DNA of 46,275 nucleotides from Flavobacteriales bacterium MED-G22 (GCA_002457295.1 NTKF01000007.1:1-46275); one strand, 5' to 3'; shown: positions 1 through 7,399, numbered from the stretch's first letter. Notes: a model not told the origin generated them from the letters alone. Program-made: numbers and translations.

Positions 1-60
1 ATAAAGATTCAGTATTGAACAATTAAGAGGTAGGGTCATTCAAATAAGAAACGCTGTATC

Positions 61-120
61 CTTTGCCAAGGATATAGATTGATTTGTACCCTATTTAACT
101 ATGGCAAAGTTAGTGGGTAC
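61..120. repeat. Interleaved inverted repeats (possible pseudoknot)
   Basis: CTTTGCCA at 61-68 is the exact reverse complement of TGGCAAAG at 102-109. GTACCC at 86-91 is the reverse complement of GGGTAC at 115-120. The two potential stems interleave, which is an H-type pseudoknot topology. They lie just 3' of the small minus-strand reading frame at 132-263. No family is recognised, and chance pairing is possible in such a short AT-rich stretch. Confidence 0.3.
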
Positions 121-131
121 TTAAACAGTCT

Positions 132-263
132 TTATATTGTCGTTTCAAATTCGTCGCAAGTATATTTTTCACTCACTTCAACCTTATGAATTCCACACGT
201 TTTTAGTGTTTCATCAAGGTTTTCACAATTAACACAACTGTTGCTGATTTTTAATTTTTCCAT
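132..263 (-). CDS. Cysteine-rich 43-residue microprotein (candidate)
   Basis: Reading the minus strand from the ATG at 263 gives 43 codons ending in TAA. The product has C10-x2-C13, C23 and C36, with H26 between, a spacing that suggests a small metal-binding knuckle (zinc or iron). It ends in a C-D-E-F motif, a pattern seen in several short Cys-rich proteins. No signal peptide or membrane segment is present. A promoter-like pair lies upstream on the same strand (TTG, 20-nt spacer, TATTTTAG). It is the only credible reading frame in the first 444 bases. I do not recognise a named family. The call rests on the regular cysteines and the promoter. Confidence 0.5.
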   Translation of the reverse strand: MEKLKISNSCVNCENLDETLKTCGIHKVEVSEKYTCDEFETTI

Positions 264-444
264 TTTTCGTTAAATTTTGAACTAAAATATTTTAAATCAT
301 TATAGTAAACAAGAGACTACACTAATACGTAATTAGATTAATTCAAAATAAATAAAGTCAACAGGTCAAGTTTTTAATCCTTTAAGTATGAATCAAAACA
401 GAATCTTTCTATATTGTAATTGAATTAACCATAAATAACTCAAA
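264..444. other. Intergenic region between divergent small genes
   Basis: This AT-rich spacer lies between the minus-strand microprotein and the plus-strand DUF4242 gene. Apart from the promoter-like pair at 282-312, I see no stem-loop or RNA gene. No perfect TAnnTTTG box was found for the plus-strand gene. Confidence 0.5.
282..312 (-). promoter_or_regulatory. Putative flavobacterial promoter for the Cys-rich microprotein
   Basis: On the minus strand, TTG (310-312), a 20-nt spacer and TATTTTAG (282-289) approximate the Bacteroidota TTTG / TAnnTTTG promoter with one mismatch in the -7 box. It ends 18 bases upstream of the ATG at 263. Confidence 0.4.
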
Positions 445-732
445 ATGAAAAAATATCTTATTAGAAGAGCTATGCAGGGCGCATCTTCAATTCCTAAACA
501 TGAAATGAATAAAGGTGGCAAGGCTTCAGAAGATGTGCTAGAAGAGATGCGAAATGAGGGCAAAATGATTCAGCAAGAAACAAGTTATGTTGCTGGAGAC
601 AATGTGTTTTGTGTCTACAATGCTGAAAACGAAGAGTTGATAAAAGAACATGCCGAAAGATCTGGAGGCGTTGCCACAGAAATTACCGAAATTTCAACTG
701 TAATTAAGCACAATACTTCTGTGGTCAGTTAA
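445..732 (+). CDS. DUF4242 family protein
   Basis: A 95-residue soluble protein without a signal peptide. The layout matches DUF4242, the family of the small ferredoxin-fold nickel-binding protein SCO4226. It has an N-terminal beta strand, a helix with EDVLEEM, a strand with SYVAGDNVFCVYNAENEE, and a C-terminal helix with IKEHAERSGG followed by a last strand. The conserved 'CVY..' strand and 'HAERSG' helix are both visible. Family members probably bind a metal or act as small stress or binding proteins; the role here is unknown. It stands alone, with an exported lipoprotein gene 94 bases downstream. Confidence 0.7.
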   Translation: MKKYLIRRAMQGASSIPKHEMNKGGKASEDVLEEMRNEGKMIQQETSYVAGDNVFCVYNAENEELIKEHAERSGGVATEITEISTVIKHNTSVVS

Positions 733-826
733 TTTCTGATATACTAGGGAACTTTTTGAAGACTATGCTTTACTATAAGTAGTATGAACTATTTCTTTGT
801 ATATTAACCTCAAAACATAATTAAAT

Positions 827-1378
827 ATGAAAAAAATTATTTTCCTTTTTACTTTAACTAGCCTTATTGCCTGTAGTGAAACCAAAACAAGTCAAAAACC
901 AGATTATACCTTTGAAAAAGAACAAATGGAATTTTATAAGATGGATTGGACAAGATCAAAAAAACATACTCTTGCTCTTGTTGATAGCATGCCAGAAGTG
1001 AAGTTAGATTTTAAATCAAATGAAGAAGCGCGGAGTTTCTCCGAAGACATAAAACATATCGTAGGTGCTAACTACAATATGATTTCTACCGCCCTAAGCA
1101 TTGAGGCTCCAAAAATAGATATGAAAGCCATCCAAACGAAAGCAGAATTATTGTCAACTGTGGATGACGGCTACAATTGGGTGTTGAAAAGTCTAGATGA
1201 ATATGATGTCTCTAAAAACAAAGATACCATTGAACTCTTTGGGAGAGTTAAAATGCCAAGGGTTAGAGCAATTACTAAAGCCTATGAACATCAAGCGCAT
1301 CACAAATCAAAAGCTATTGCCTCACAAAGAATGGCAGGACAAACGCCTCCAGAATTTGTAGCCTATTTTTTTGATTAA
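827..1378 (+). CDS. Hypothetical lipoprotein
   Basis: The 183-residue product starts with a lipoprotein signal (LIAC lipobox, lipidated Cys at residue 16). The mature part is hydrophilic and largely helical, rich in Lys and Glu, with a His-rich stretch (EHQAHHKSK) near residue 155. No domain is recognised. It should be anchored in the cell envelope. It is monocistronic, ending at a clear intrinsic terminator 25 bases after the stop codon. Confidence 0.7.
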   Translation: MKKIIFLFTLTSLIACSETKTSQKPDYTFEKEQMEFYKMDWTRSKKHTLALVDSMPEVKLDFKSNEEARSFSEDIKHIVGANYNMISTALSIEAPKIDMKAIQTKAELLSTVDDGYNWVLKSLDEYDVSKNKDTIELFGRVKMPRVRAITKAYEHQAHHKSKAIASQRMAGQTPPEFVAYFFD

Positions 1379-1402
1379 GGTCTAAATATTAATTATCCTC
1401 TA

Positions 1403-1431
1403 AAACCCTCCCTGGGGAGGGTTTATTTTTT
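1403..1431 (+). terminator. Intrinsic terminator
   Basis: A 9-bp perfect stem (AAACCCTCC at 1403-1411 and GGAGGGTTT at 1416-1424) with a CTGG loop is followed by ATTTTTTT. It lies 25 bases after the stop of the lipoprotein gene. It is the clearest Rho-independent terminator in the window. Confidence 0.88.
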
Positions 1432-1491
1432 TAACCATACCCTAAGATTATTCTGTTCGTTGTATCTTTATTTCCATAAACTATATTTATC

Positions 1492-2223
1492 ATGAGACTC
1501 TACCTAAAAGCCCTCTGCCTTATTCTGTTCTCTATTCAAATCATTCATGCTCAGTGGGAATATCAAGAGAGTGCCAATTCAAATGAAAAAATATTTGTCA
1601 AAGACTTTGACAACAGCACAACCTTTGCCATTGAAAAAACAAAAAATGGAAAAGTAAACTTCTTCATAAAACAATTAAAACTTGATGAATGTAGCATAGA
1701 AACTATGGAGTTTAGGTTTGATGGATATAATGGCAGCTTGTCTTTCAATGTGAAAGAACAAGGAGATGATTCTCTTGAAATTTTGTTTGACGATTTAGAT
1801 GGTCTTGATCCTCTAAAAACCTTTGCAAAACTTATCAAACAGAAAAATATTTTATATGCCAAATTTTTAGATGTTTGTAGTATCGATAAAACCATTAAAT
1901 ACTCACTCAAAGGGTCTTCTAATGCGATGAATAAAATAGGATTGATTGCTTTTTTAGATAAAACCATCAAAATTTTAGAAGCGAAGAAAAATAAAATACA
2001 ATTGATTGTAAATTCTGTACCCAAGCTAGAAAATAGAAATTTCCCAACAGATCGTCTGGGTGATGTCAACCCTTTAGATATTTTGGAAGTCTCATGGAAA
2101 ACACTCAATCAAGACCGATATAAAATTAAAATTAGATTAAAATTAAATGGCTATGGATATAAAGAACTCTATGGTGCTTTCAGGCTTTTGAGACCTGTAG
2201 ATAAAATAAAGTCCCGTTATTAA
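1492..2223 (+). CDS. Hypothetical secreted protein
   Basis: This 243-residue product carries a Sec signal peptide (residues 1-20, cleavage after IIHA). The mature region has an alternating beta pattern: a 'FRFDGYNGSLSFNV' strand pair near residue 75, then 'LKTFAKLIKQKNILYAKF', then a strand. That arrangement resembles small exported beta-sandwich domains of unknown function found in many Gram-negatives. I do not recognise a specific family. The gene follows the terminator at 1403, so it is probably its own unit, and the Dabb-like lipoprotein follows 33 bases downstream. A long opposite-strand frame inside it is treated as a shadow because this frame has the signal peptide. Confidence 0.65.
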   Translation: MRLYLKALCLILFSIQIIHAQWEYQESANSNEKIFVKDFDNSTTFAIEKTKNGKVNFFIKQLKLDECSIETMEFRFDGYNGSLSFNVKEQGDDSLEILFDDLDGLDPLKTFAKLIKQKNILYAKFLDVCSIDKTIKYSLKGSSNAMNKIGLIAFLDKTIKILEAKKNKIQLIVNSVPKLENRNFPTDRLGDVNPLDILEVSWKTLNQDRYKIKIRLKLNGYGYKELYGAFRLLRPVDKIKSRY

Positions 2224-2256
2224 AGATTTAATTTAGTGGCATAATAACAATTAAAT

Positions 2257-2655
2257 ATGAAACCAATTCTCTTTGTTGCACTTATTTACTTAACATTTGG
2301 ATGTAATTTGGAAGCAGATCAATCAGCTAAAAATGATGACGCTCCCACTAAAAAATTACATCACCTTGTTGCCTTTCAGTGGAAGGAAGGGTCCCCTTTA
2401 GATTCCATAATCGAAAGTGCCTACAATACCCTTGGTAAAATTGATGTTTATGCTGGAGCATTTTCTTTTGGAAATAATGCAGTTAGCATTGGTGATACTA
2501 TATTTTCTACAAAAAACACGCAAATACTTCATGTAATCTTTAAAAATGAATACGATAGAGATTCCGTTTACATACCATCCGATTTACACATGGAATTTGC
2601 CAAAAAATGGTGGAAATACAATCAAAATTTATATGTTTATGATTGGTGGCAATAA
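2257..2655 (+). CDS. Dabb (stress-responsive A/B barrel) domain lipoprotein
   Basis: A 132-residue protein with a lipoprotein signal (TFGC, Cys16). The mature part matches the Dabb fold: an opening strand 'LHHLVAFQWKEG', a helix 'DSIIESAYNTLG', a glycine-rich turn 'AGAFSFGNNAV', a strand 'QILHVIFKNEYD' and the typical 'VYIPSDLHMEFAKKWW' end, where the family usually has Y-x-x-x-x-x-H. Dabb proteins are small dimeric ferredoxin-like barrels, some enzymes of polyketide or aromatic metabolism and others of unknown role. Attachment to the envelope is unusual. It lies 33 bases behind the secreted protein and may be co-transcribed with it. Confidence 0.7.
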   Translation: MKPILFVALIYLTFGCNLEADQSAKNDDAPTKKLHHLVAFQWKEGSPLDSIIESAYNTLGKIDVYAGAFSFGNNAVSIGDTIFSTKNTQILHVIFKNEYDRDSVYIPSDLHMEFAKKWWKYNQNLYVYDWWQ

Positions 2656-2698
2656 GAACCCTCAACACAACAAATAGTAATTAAAAAAACTAACTAAC

Positions 2699-2788
2699 AT
2701 GAATCCTTCTTTCGTAGGTGTTTTTACAACGATTTGTATCATTATCACTTTTGTAGCCTTGATAATTGATTTAAATAGAAAAAGCTAA
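2699..2788 (+). CDS. 29-residue single-membrane-segment microprotein (candidate)
   Basis: An ATG at 2699 opens a 29-codon frame ending in TAA. The product is a short polar start, a continuous hydrophobic stretch (residues 5-23, rich in V, I, T and F) and a basic tail (NRKS), which is a classic single transmembrane microprotein with the tail in the cytoplasm. It lies 43 bases after the Dabb lipoprotein and could share its transcript. No ribosome-binding site is visible, as for most genes here. Chance is possible at this length. Confidence 0.35.
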   Translation: MNPSFVGVFTTICIIITFVALIIDLNRKS

Positions 2789-3085
2789 ACATATTTTTCC
2801 TTCATTCTATTAAAGGCTATCGCGTTCATTCTTATCAACAAAATATGCTAGTCGGTAGAAACACTTCTTTGGGGCTTGTGTGTTTTTGATGTATTAGAAA
2901 CTGTTATAGTAGCATAAGTTCTTCATATTCAAATGGGTATAATTCAACTTTATAGACCTCTATTTTTACAATATAAAAATTGCTAAGAAAAAGTGGATAA
3001 TTGAGGCGAATGAAGTTCGGTTTTTATTCGTTTTGTCTGAATATGATTTGTGGTAAGCCTCTTTTTACATCCACTTTTTCTTTTT
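2789..3085. other. Noncoding region with an inverted-repeat element
   Basis: 297 bases lie between the plus-strand microprotein and the 3' end of the minus-strand NTF2-like gene. The first 195 bases show nothing I can name. The last 100 hold the inverted-repeat element at 2985-3082. A short plus-strand frame running from inside the element into the neighbouring gene is not credible as a gene. Confidence 0.6.
2985..3082. repeat. 98-bp element with 14-bp terminal inverted repeats
   Basis: AAGAAAAAGTGGAT at 2985-2998 is a perfect reverse complement of ATCCACTTTTTCTT at 3069-3082. Inside lie a second pair, GAGGC at 3003-3007 and GCCTC at 3057-3061, and a third, CGAAT at 3007-3011 and ATTCG at 3026-3030. 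The whole can fold into a branched hairpin. It ends 3 bases from the stop codon of the minus-strand gene, so it could act as that gene's transcript end. It could also be a small non-autonomous mobile element. No target-site duplication is evident. Confidence 0.55.
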
Positions 3086-3604
3086 TTAATTTTCCTTTTT
3101 ACAATCTTTCACAATGGTATACCCAAAATGCGCTATTTTCCATGCGCCTCCTTCCTTCACGAGGTAAAATAAGTCAACTCCACAATGTGAAAATTTATCG
3201 TTGAGATAAAAATCATAGGGCGCCCAAACAGAAGCAATGTTCCCATCAGAAACAATCAAGGCATCCCAATAGCGCTCCTTATATTGTTCAGGTTTACTCG
3301 CCAAGTTTTGAAGACGCTTATCGTTGTCATATATTGTAGTACTTGTCTTTATTGCATCTACTTGTGTAACAATTCTCTGAATTCCCTTGTATAAAATTTG
3401 ATCAAAAAGCTTCTTAGATTTAGTGTTGACCGCAATCATGAATTGGTCAATTACATTTAACATTTCTTGCTTTTCTTGTCCTGTTGTGATATGTCCAAAA
3501 GGGAAAGAATCATAGTCTTCTGGTGGGTTTTTTGATACTGGTATTTGAGCATAGGAAAGACCTATATGGCAGCCCAAAACAAAAATTATAAAAAGTTTAT
3601 TCAC
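3086..3604 (-). CDS. NTF2-like / SnoaL-like secreted protein
   Basis: A 172-residue exported protein with a signal peptide (about residues 1-19, LSYA then Q). The mature part has the NTF2-like cone fold pattern: a helix 'MLNVIDQFMIAVNTKSKKLFDQIL', then strands ending in 'ASVWAPYDFYLNDKFSHCG' and 'VDLFYLVKEGGAWKIAHFGYT'. The last segment is the family's typical 'F.L.k..ggWkI..' ending. These folds bind small hydrophobic ligands or serve as enzymes, and no substrate can be inferred. The start is GTG (3602-3604), since no in-frame ATG precedes the signal peptide. It is transcribed divergently from the barrel-like gene at 3696, which also starts with GTG. Confidence 0.7.
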   Translation of the reverse strand: MNKLFIIFVLGCHIGLSYAQIPVSKNPPEDYDSFPFGHITTGQEKQEMLNVIDQFMIAVNTKSKKLFDQILYKGIQRIVTQVDAIKTSTTIYDNDKRLQNLASKPEQYKERYWDALIVSDGNIASVWAPYDFYLNDKFSHCGVDLFYLVKEGGAWKIAHFGYTIVKDCKKEN

Positions 3605-3695
3605 GATTTTCTTGTTTTCTTAAAGATAACTAATCTTGAGGGCCATCTTATAATTTTTGGTTACATTAATGATCTCTGATTGAATTAAAAAAACA

Positions 3696-4358
3696 GTGAA
3701 AAAAAAAATTCCCCTATTTCTACTACTATTGTTTTTTCCCATTGGAAGTGCAGCTCTTTTTGCACAAGATGGATATTTGCTGATTGAACAATATCGACAA
3801 GGACCAGATCTAGGGAGTGCCTACTCCCCTTGGGAAGTTGATCTAATCGGCAGTACAACGTATTGGATACCAGAAAATAAAGTATTGTCACCCAGGTTAA
3901 ACTATTTGGCTCAAATCAGAGTAATGTATAAACCGGCTAAGTCTCTTGCCCTTATTTCTGGCTTTGATTATATTCCAAAAAACTACACTTATGAAACACA
4001 AAACACAATCCATTTAGATCGATTAACCTATTTCAGCGTTCCTTTGGGAATAAGACTTTTTCCCTATAAAAGAGTACATCTTGGGCTGAGTTTACAATAT
4101 AATTTATATCAAAAAGGAGCCTCCAGAACACCACCAAAAAAACCGGTTCTAATTGAAAATATTCCTTCTGGAATCTTAAAAAATAGTTTTGGTTTTTGTG
4201 CAAGTGTAGATTATACTATTTGGAAAGAATTTAGCCTAGAAGTTCAATTTCGGTTCACTAAAAAAAATGAACCCCTTTTTGCTATCCAGACCAATAGTTA
4301 TACTGGATGGGTCTTGGGTCTTAATTATCCACTATTCCAATCGAAACCAACTTACTGA
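3696..4358 (+). CDS. Outer-membrane beta-barrel-like protein
   Basis: A 220-residue protein with a signal peptide (MKKK, a Leu/Phe-rich core, cleavage after ALFA). The rest is a series of amphipathic beta strands with aromatic girdles (for example 'LNYLAQIRVMYKP', 'RVHLGLSLQYNLYQ', 'FSLEVQFRFTKKN'), consistent with a small 8- to 10-strand outer-membrane barrel. No named family is recognised. The start codon is GTG at 3696. Its end lies 6 bases from the 3' end of the convergent lipoprotein gene at 4365. Confidence 0.6.
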   Translation: MKKKIPLFLLLLFFPIGSAALFAQDGYLLIEQYRQGPDLGSAYSPWEVDLIGSTTYWIPENKVLSPRLNYLAQIRVMYKPAKSLALISGFDYIPKNYTYETQNTIHLDRLTYFSVPLGIRLFPYKRVHLGLSLQYNLYQKGASRTPPKKPVLIENIPSGILKNSFGFCASVDYTIWKEFSLEVQFRFTKKNEPLFAIQTNSYTGWVLGLNYPLFQSKPTY

Positions 4359-4364
4359 AAAAAT

Positions 4365-4799
4365 TTATTCCTTTTTCTTTAGCAAGATTTCAATGACACC
4401 CTGTTGAGCTGGGTGCCCATATTTTGCACTGGCAATACTGTCTTTAAGCACCGTTATACGCTCTATTTGTGATGGTTTTAGAACCTCTAAAGAAAAACCT
4501 TTGGGCATTACTTGGCCGTCCAAAATAAGCAGCATTTCTTTATTCATGTCTGAGGTGATAGGGGCTAATGTATCACCCTTCTTTTTATACTTTAGAGGCC
4601 ACACCCCCTGGGGACTCTTTTCTTTTCCAAAATAAAACACCTCCGCTTTATGGTTTCCAAAATCAATAAATTCTCCTGATCGTATTATCTCGTGTTGTTC
4701 TTCTGCCTGGTACCCTGTTTCTGGGGTTTCGTAAACTTTGATAGTGACACATGATAGGTTTAAAAAAAAGAGGATAAGGAATAGGGCTAGAGGTTTCAT
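4365..4799 (-). CDS. Lipoprotein with stand-alone TonB-receptor plug-like domain
   Basis: A 144-residue lipoprotein (lipobox NLSC, Cys17). Residues from about 88 to the end look like the plug of a SusC/RagA-type receptor: 'LLILDGQVMPKG', then 'LKPSQIERITVLKDS', then 'AKYGHPAQQGVIEILLKK'. This is the usual D-G, n-p-x-d-I-e-s-I-x-V-L-K and Y-G-x-x-a-x-x-G-V-I pattern. There is no beta-barrel, so it cannot be a transporter. Such isolated plug segments also occur at the C-termini of some Bacteroidota BlaR1-like proteins. It is last in a run after the stress protein and LpxR genes (14-base gap). Confidence 0.72.
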   Translation of the reverse strand: MKPLALFLILFFLNLSCVTIKVYETPETGYQAEEQHEIIRSGEFIDFGNHKAEVFYFGKEKSPQGVWPLKYKKKGDTLAPITSDMNKEMLLILDGQVMPKGFSLEVLKPSQIERITVLKDSIASAKYGHPAQQGVIEILLKKKE

Positions 4800-4813
4800 A
4801 ATTACAATTTCTA

Positions 4814-5716
4814 CTAAAATAGTCTAGTTATTGTAATATTTAAATAATTGTGTCTAGAAAAACGTTGTGTTTTTACATCCTTAGAGGCATTGTTAAAAAG
4901 AGTCAGAAAACGCCACTGTTTGAAATGATAGATCAAACCAAACTCCCATTCTTGTTTTAGGGGGACTGCTTCTATATCTAAAGCGGCATTGTTTTTAAAC
5001 AAGCTCCCCTCAACGGCATAATCGTGTCCTCTATATTCACCCTGCATACCGATATACAAGGCTAGTCCTTCCGATAAAATTTCTAGTCGATTTCCAAAAA
5101 AAGGAAGCCCTTCAAAAGTACTCCATTGCAACCCAAACCGTGCGCGTGCAGTAGTTTGAAATGTTCCTACTTGAGCTTTACCATAGAAGACCCAATCGAG
5201 ATTTCTACCGCTGGAGAAACCTCTATAATAAGTCATAAACAAATTAGCATGAACTGTTTGCGCTTGTGTAGCTAGCCAACTTAGCGGAGGCAATCCTAAA
5301 ATAATTTTGTGATAGGTGTTCTGAACGGGTTTAGCCAGACTTACATTTGCCCCAGTAACTCCTAATTGAAGCCCAAAACCTTGTCCCTTTTTAGGATTTT
5401 TAAAATGCTCCTGTGCATACCCCAAATACAACCATCCGTTATAGGGATAATCAATTTTTTCAATTCTTTCTGTCAAACGCAAATGGGGTGTTGTAATCTC
5501 TTGACCTAAGGTCCAGTGCTCTGTCCTTATAGGTCCTAGGCTGTCTATTGATGTCGTGTCTAATCGCTTTCCATATTCTAAAAAAATACCACTGCTATAA
5601 TAACGATCTGTCCCAAAATAGAGGTCATTATCCACATCTACTGCAAGGTAAGACTGGCCCAAACAGTTTGCTGTAAATAGTGTAGTAAATACAAATAGTA
5701 ATAAACGACACATCAA
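4814..5716 (-). CDS. LpxR-family lipid A 3'-O-deacylase
   Basis: A 300-residue outer-membrane barrel enzyme predicted to remove the 3'-acyloxyacyl group of lipid A (LpxR, formerly DUF2219). After a signal peptide ending near residue 20, the catalytic signature is visible as VDNDLYFGTDRYYSSG (N30, D31, T36, D37, with S41/S42). The conserved 'TGANVSLAKPVQNTYH' stretch supplies the catalytic-type His136. Family members have 12-strand barrels, and the length fits. The last strand ends in Phe (NITITRLF), as expected for BAM insertion. It lies 10 bases after the universal stress protein gene and 14 bases before the plug lipoprotein. Either of the two leading Met codons may be the start. Confidence 0.85.
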   Translation of the reverse strand: MMCRLLLFVFTTLFTANCLGQSYLAVDVDNDLYFGTDRYYSSGIFLEYGKRLDTTSIDSLGPIRTEHWTLGQEITTPHLRLTERIEKIDYPYNGWLYLGYAQEHFKNPKKGQGFGLQLGVTGANVSLAKPVQNTYHKIILGLPPLSWLATQAQTVHANLFMTYYRGFSSGRNLDWVFYGKAQVGTFQTTARARFGLQWSTFEGLPFFGNRLEILSEGLALYIGMQGEYRGHDYAVEGSLFKNNAALDIEAVPLKQEWEFGLIYHFKQWRFLTLFNNASKDVKTQRFSRHNYLNITITRLF

Positions 5717-5726
5717 AAACCTGATT

Positions 5727-6521
5727 TTAGGTTTTATTTTTTAGCACCAAAAGGGGGATAGTACAATAAAAGTCTTTTTTGTAAACAACATTAGATTCCC
5801 AGAGTTTTTCAAAAAATCCACGTTCTCTTTTAAAAACAACGAGTAGATCTGGATTAACAGATTGAAAATACTCTAAAACACCTTGATACACTGTTGCATT
5901 TTCTGAATACCTCAATTTCTCTGAGCGAGATAAAATAGTGTCATCTAGCGCATGATTCTGCTTTGAAAAACCAGGTACTTTGACCAATAATAAATTTAAT
6001 AACGTCTTGAACGTATCTTGAATTTTTAATAGTGGTGCCAATATTTGAGTACTTTTAATTTCTCCTGACTTAAAGGCTAACAACATGTTTTTAGGAGGCT
6101 CAAATGCTTTACCAATAGGGGCCACCCAAACGGGTATATCTGTTTTTTTTATAATACTCCCCGCGGTAGATCCTAAAAATATAGTCTCATCTATATCATT
6201 ACTGTAGGGAGGAACCACAATTAAATCTAACCCTATTCTTTGATCCAATTTTTTTATTGTTCCTAACAAATCTGCATTACTCTTTACAACTTTTACCTCC
6301 TTCTTTGAAGATTTCAACTTTTTTATCATTTGTTGTATACGAGATTGATTTTCCTCCTCTAAACGAGCTTTTATATTAGAAATTTGATTCGGTTTTATTT
6401 GCATTGGGTAGGCATCTATAACAAATATATTTAACTCAAGACACTCAGATAACGCCATGGCATACTCAAAAGTTTTTTGGGCGTGAGGTGAGATGCCAAT
6501 GGGGACAAGTATGTTTTGCAT
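5727..6521 (-). CDS. Universal stress protein (UspA family)
   Basis: A 264-residue cytoplasmic protein with a full N-terminal Usp domain (MQNILVPIGISPHAQKTFEYA..., ending with the nucleotide-binding GSTAGSIIKKTDIPVWVAP near residue 120-138). A second, degenerate Usp half follows, in which the G-x2-G-x9-G-S motif is missing. Tandem Usp proteins of this kind are common in Flavobacteriia. It is first in a run with LpxR and the plug lipoprotein, and a promoter-like pair lies 13 bases upstream of the ATG. Confidence 0.85.
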   Translation of the reverse strand: MQNILVPIGISPHAQKTFEYAMALSECLELNIFVIDAYPMQIKPNQISNIKARLEEENQSRIQQMIKKLKSSKKEVKVVKSNADLLGTIKKLDQRIGLDLIVVPPYSNDIDETIFLGSTAGSIIKKTDIPVWVAPIGKAFEPPKNMLLAFKSGEIKSTQILAPLLKIQDTFKTLLNLLLVKVPGFSKQNHALDDTILSRSEKLRYSENATVYQGVLEYFQSVNPDLLVVFKRERGFFEKLWESNVVYKKDFYCTIPLLVLKNKT

Positions 6522-6534
6522 GACTAAATTTTTA

Positions 6535-6569
6535 CAAAAATAGTAAGTCCTATTCTTCCTAGGGGCAAA
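6535..6569 (-). promoter_or_regulatory. Putative promoter of the usp-lpxR-plug run
   Basis: On the minus strand, TATTTTTG (6535-6542) is a perfect TAnnTTTG -7 box, with TTTG (6566-6569) 23 nt upstream. The start codon begins 13 nt after the box. The spacer is slightly longer than the usual 19-21. Confidence 0.55.
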
Positions 6570-6634
6570 TTAATTTAATTTCTTGTCACAAGAATAAGAA
6601 AAGTTTCTAAAGACCCCTGAGTTTGTTTATTTTT

Positions 6635-7399
6635 ATGCCTATGGAAAATGCAGTGTCTTTATCTATCAATAATCAAATTGGCACCCTTCAGATAAATAAT
6701 ACTGCTCTCAGCAATGCTTTATCACGTGCTATGATGACAGAAATTGCTGATACTTTAGAACAGTTGAATCGAGACGACTCTGTTCGGGTTATTGTTATCC
6801 AAAGTCAGGGTCAAAAAACGTTTTGTGCAGGGGCCTCACTAAAGGAACTATCAACCTTATCATCTGATGAAGAAGCGACCCACTTTTTTTCAGGTTTTGC
6901 TCATATTTTAATTCGTATGCAACAAATGAAAAAATTAATTATTGGTCGCATACAAGGTAAAGTGGTGGGAGGTGGCTTAGGTATTGTTGCAGGGTGCGAC
7001 TATGTGATTGCCCATCAAAATGCTGCTGTTAAACTGTCTGAGCTCTCCATAGGTATTGGGCCCTTTGTCATTGCCCCTGCTGTGATCCGAAAAATTGGAG
7101 CTACCGCTTTTGAAGAACTATCACTCGCTGCTACACAATGGCGCAATGCCAATTGGTCTATGCAAAAAGGCTTGTATGCTGAAATAGCTCAAGATTTTGA
7201 TGCTTTAGATGAAAAAGTGCAAGAAAGAGCGAATGAGTTTGCGGCCTATCCAATTGAAGCGGTAAAAACACTTCGTGCTTGGCATTGGAAAAACACCGCA
7301 AATTGGCAAATAGAACTCTTTGAAAATGCTGCTATAACTGGAAAACTAGCCCGGCAAGAAACCACTCAATCTAAATTAAAGTCATACTTTAAAAAATGA
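6635..7399 (+). CDS. Enoyl-CoA hydratase/isomerase, methylglutaconyl-CoA hydratase-like
   Basis: A crotonase-fold enzyme that should hydrate a branched or linear enoyl-CoA. Oxyanion-hole segments are FCAGASLKEL and 'KVVGGGLGIVAGCD'. The region 'KLSELSIGIGPFVIAPAVI' matches the LSEVxLGxxPAxIxP pattern of LiuC/AUH-type methylglutaconyl-CoA hydratases (leucine breakdown). The first catalytic Glu of classical hydratases is replaced by Gly (GGLG), while the second (in LSEL) is kept. The longest frame begins at a TTG (6623), but ATG at 6635 or 6641 gives the usual N-terminus. It overlaps queD by ATGA at 7396. Confidence 0.82.
   Translation: MPMENAVSLSINNQIGTLQINNTALSNALSRAMMTEIADTLEQLNRDDSVRVIVIQSQGQKTFCAGASLKELSTLSSDEEATHFFSGFAHILIRMQQMKKLIIGRIQGKVVGGGLGIVAGCDYVIAHQNAAVKLSELSIGIGPFVIAPAVIRKIGATAFEELSLAATQWRNANWSMQKGLYAEIAQDFDALDEKVQERANEFAAYPIEAVKTLRAWHWKNTANWQIELFENAAITGKLARQETTQSKLKSYFKK

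Noticed and set aside
1563..2108. 181-codon open frame on the minus strand
   Set aside because: It lies wholly inside the secreted-protein gene at 1492-2223, which has a good signal peptide and follows a terminator. The reverse product is Ser/Phe-rich without a recognisable domain, typical of an antisense shadow.
3001..3204. 67-codon plus-strand frame
   Set aside because: It spans the inverted-repeat element and the antisense of the NTF2-like gene, and the product is low-complexity Phe/Ser-rich.
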